From: an uncultured Eubacteriales bacterium
GTDB taxonomy: Bacteria > Bacillota > Clostridia > Oscillospirales > CAG-272
Assembly: GCA_905201895.1 (NCBI GenBank)
Contig: CAJKPX010000058.1
Coordinates: forward strand, 1 to 14,149
Reading direction: 5' to 3'
DNA: 14,149 bases
Position numbers and translations under genes: made by a program. Shown piece after piece: positions 12,909 through 14,149 of this stretch (position 1 is the first letter of the stretch; each line of letters opens with the position of its first letter). The notes beneath the pieces were generated by a model that saw only the letters and a list, made by a program, of their open reading frames with translations, was not told the origin of the DNA and made no database searches.

Positions 12909-12956
12909 AATTCCGAAATTGGCTTTTATTTAATTTGCATGGAGGTGCGAGGTACT

Positions 12957-14149
12957 ATGCAATCCAACCCCTTTGTTCTCAAAAGTGAATACAAGCCCAC
13001 AGGGGATCAGCCCGAGGCGATCGCGCAGCTTGTTGAGGGGATCGAGGCAGGGGAGCGGATGCAAACCCTGCTCGGTGTCACGGGCTCGGGCAAGACCTTC
13101 ACGATGGCAAACGTCATCGCACGCACCAACCGCCCAACGCTCATTCTTGAGCCGAACAAAACGCTTGCTGCACAGGTCTGCTCCGAGATGCGTGAGTTTT
13201 TCCCCGATGCGGCGGTAGAATATTTTGTTTCTTACTATGATTACTACCAGCCCGAGGCGTATATCCCGGGCAAGGATATGTATATCGAAAAGGATGCCCT
13301 GATCAACGATGAGATCGACCGCCTGCGCCACAGCGCCACAAGCGCGCTTTTTGAGCGGCGTGACGTGATCATCGTGGCGTCGGTCTCCTGCATTTATTCG
13401 CTCGGTGACCCCAGCGAATATCAGGGGCTTGTGCTCGCCGTGCGAACGGGCATGCAGATGAGCCGCGATATTTTTATCCGCAAGCTCGTGGCAAACAGCT
13501 ATAACCGAAACGATATGTCGCTCGTCCGTGACTCCTTCCGCGTCAACGGCGACACGGTTGAGGTGATCCCCGCAAATATGAGCGACAGCGCACTCCGTGT
13601 GGAGTTTTTCGGGGACGAGATCGACCGAATTTCCGAAATCAACATCGTCACGGGCGAGATGAAGCGCCTGCTCTCCTATGCCGCCATTTATCCCGCAACG
13701 CACTATGCGGTGTCGGACGAAAAGCGTGAGGCGGCGCTGCAGCAGATCGAGCGCGAAATGCTCGAGCGTGTTGCGTATTTCGAGTCCGAAAACAAGCTTC
13801 TGGAGGCACAGCGCATCCGCGAACGCGTCCGCTATGACCTCGAAATGCTCCGCGAGATCGGCTTTTGCTCGGGCGTGGAGAACTATTCGCGCGTGCTCTC
13901 GGGACGTCCCGAGGGCTCAACCCCCTTCACGCTCCTCGACTATTTCCCCGAGGATTATCTGATGTTTATCGACGAATCGCACGTCACGGTGCCGCAGGTG
14001 CGCGGTATGAGCGGCGGCGACACGGCACGCAAGAAAAATCTGGTTGACTACGGCTTCCGCCTGCCGTCGGCATTTGACAACCGCCCGCTCAAATTCGAGG
14101 AGTTTGAGTCGAAGCTGAACCAAACGGTGTTCGTTTCGGCCACGCCCGG
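12957..14149 (+). CDS. uvrB: Excinuclease ABC subunit B, 3' end cut by the window
   Basis: UvrB is the helicase-like damage-verification subunit of nucleotide excision repair; it is loaded by UvrA and recruits UvrC. The 397 complete codons present cover roughly the first 60% of a normal UvrB (about 660 residues). Walker A is GVTGSGKT (40-47). The damage-probing beta-hairpin region is marked by YYDYYQPEAYIPG. The helicase motif II is DESH (339-342), and the last residues SATPG are motif III-like. The ATG at 12957 is preceded by GGAGGTG (12941-12947) at 9 nt. An in-frame ATG at 12939 overlaps that site and is rejected. No frameshift is seen. The reading frame continues past the right edge. Confidence 0.97.
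   Translation, partial: MQSNPFVLKSEYKPTGDQPEAIAQLVEGIEAGERMQTLLGVTGSGKTFTMANVIARTNRPTLILEPNKTLAAQVCSEMREFFPDAAVEYFVSYYDYYQPEAYIPGKDMYIEKDALINDEIDRLRHSATSALFERRDVIIVASVSCIYSLGDPSEYQGLVLAVRTGMQMSRDIFIRKLVANSYNRNDMSLVRDSFRVNGDTVEVIPANMSDSALRVEFFGDEIDRISEINIVTGEMKRLLSYAAIYPATHYAVSDEKREAALQQIEREMLERVAYFESENKLLEAQRIRERVRYDLEMLREIGFCSGVENYSRVLSGRPEGSTPFTLLDYFPEDYLMFIDESHVTVPQVRGMSGGDTARKKNLVDYGFRLPSAFDNRPLKFEEFESKLNQTVFVSATP

Noticed and set aside
1..14149. CRISPR arrays, tRNA or rRNA genes, insertion sequences, phage or defence systems
   Set aside because: No regularly spaced repeats, transposase, integrase, nuclease-type defence genes or tRNA-like cloverleaf sequences were seen.

Overview
The window looks like a chromosomal segment of an endospore-forming member of the Clostridia (Firmicutes/Bacillota) with fairly GC-rich coding DNA and AT-rich intergenic DNA. 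The evidence is the set of protein families: the sporulation master regulator Spo0A, a GerW/YtfJ-type spore protein, a DacF-like D,D-carboxypeptidase, and the Firmicutes-style grouping of lon-ysxC with scpA-scpB and rluB. Species cannot be named from the sequence.

Layout from left to right. Positions 1-99 hold a cluster of intrinsic terminators facing both ways; two serve a plus-strand gene outside the window. An AT-rich minus-strand gene (151-906) encodes a protein with a C-terminal SHOCT-like segment. Directly upstream, 907-1244 contains no credible protein gene but is highly organised. It has a strong minus-strand promoter (1158-1186), then a 169-nt segment closed by a perfect 15-bp inverted repeat that begins at the predicted transcription start, then an intrinsic terminator with a UUCG tetraloop (about 924-958), and 4 nt further on the ribosome binding site of the SHOCT gene. 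This is either an undescribed small RNA (rod-shaped, 6S-like in outline) or a transcription-attenuating leader. It is the most interesting object here.

From 1245 to 12039 every gene is on the minus strand. In transcription order they are: lon protease, the GTPase ysxC/engB, a site-2-type membrane metalloprotease, the condensin partners scpA and scpB, a DUF2953-type membrane protein, a GerW/YtfJ-type protein, a DacF-like carboxypeptidase, the pseudouridine synthase rluB, a small GNAT-like protein, and spo0A, which has its own promoter and a strong terminator. The genes cover protein quality control, ribosome assembly (YsxC, RluB), chromosome segregation (ScpAB) and sporulation or envelope functions (GerW, DacF, Spo0A). 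Similar groupings are known in other Firmicutes.

From about 12240 transcription diverges to the plus strand: an unknown 188-residue protein with two predicted membrane helices, then uvrB, which runs off the right edge. The best candidate promoters in the window share an extended -10 (TGnTATAAT-like) and 17-bp spacing.

Several start codons were placed by ribosome binding sites inside longer open frames: spo0A, rluB, dacF, the DUF2953 gene, the 188-aa gene and uvrB.
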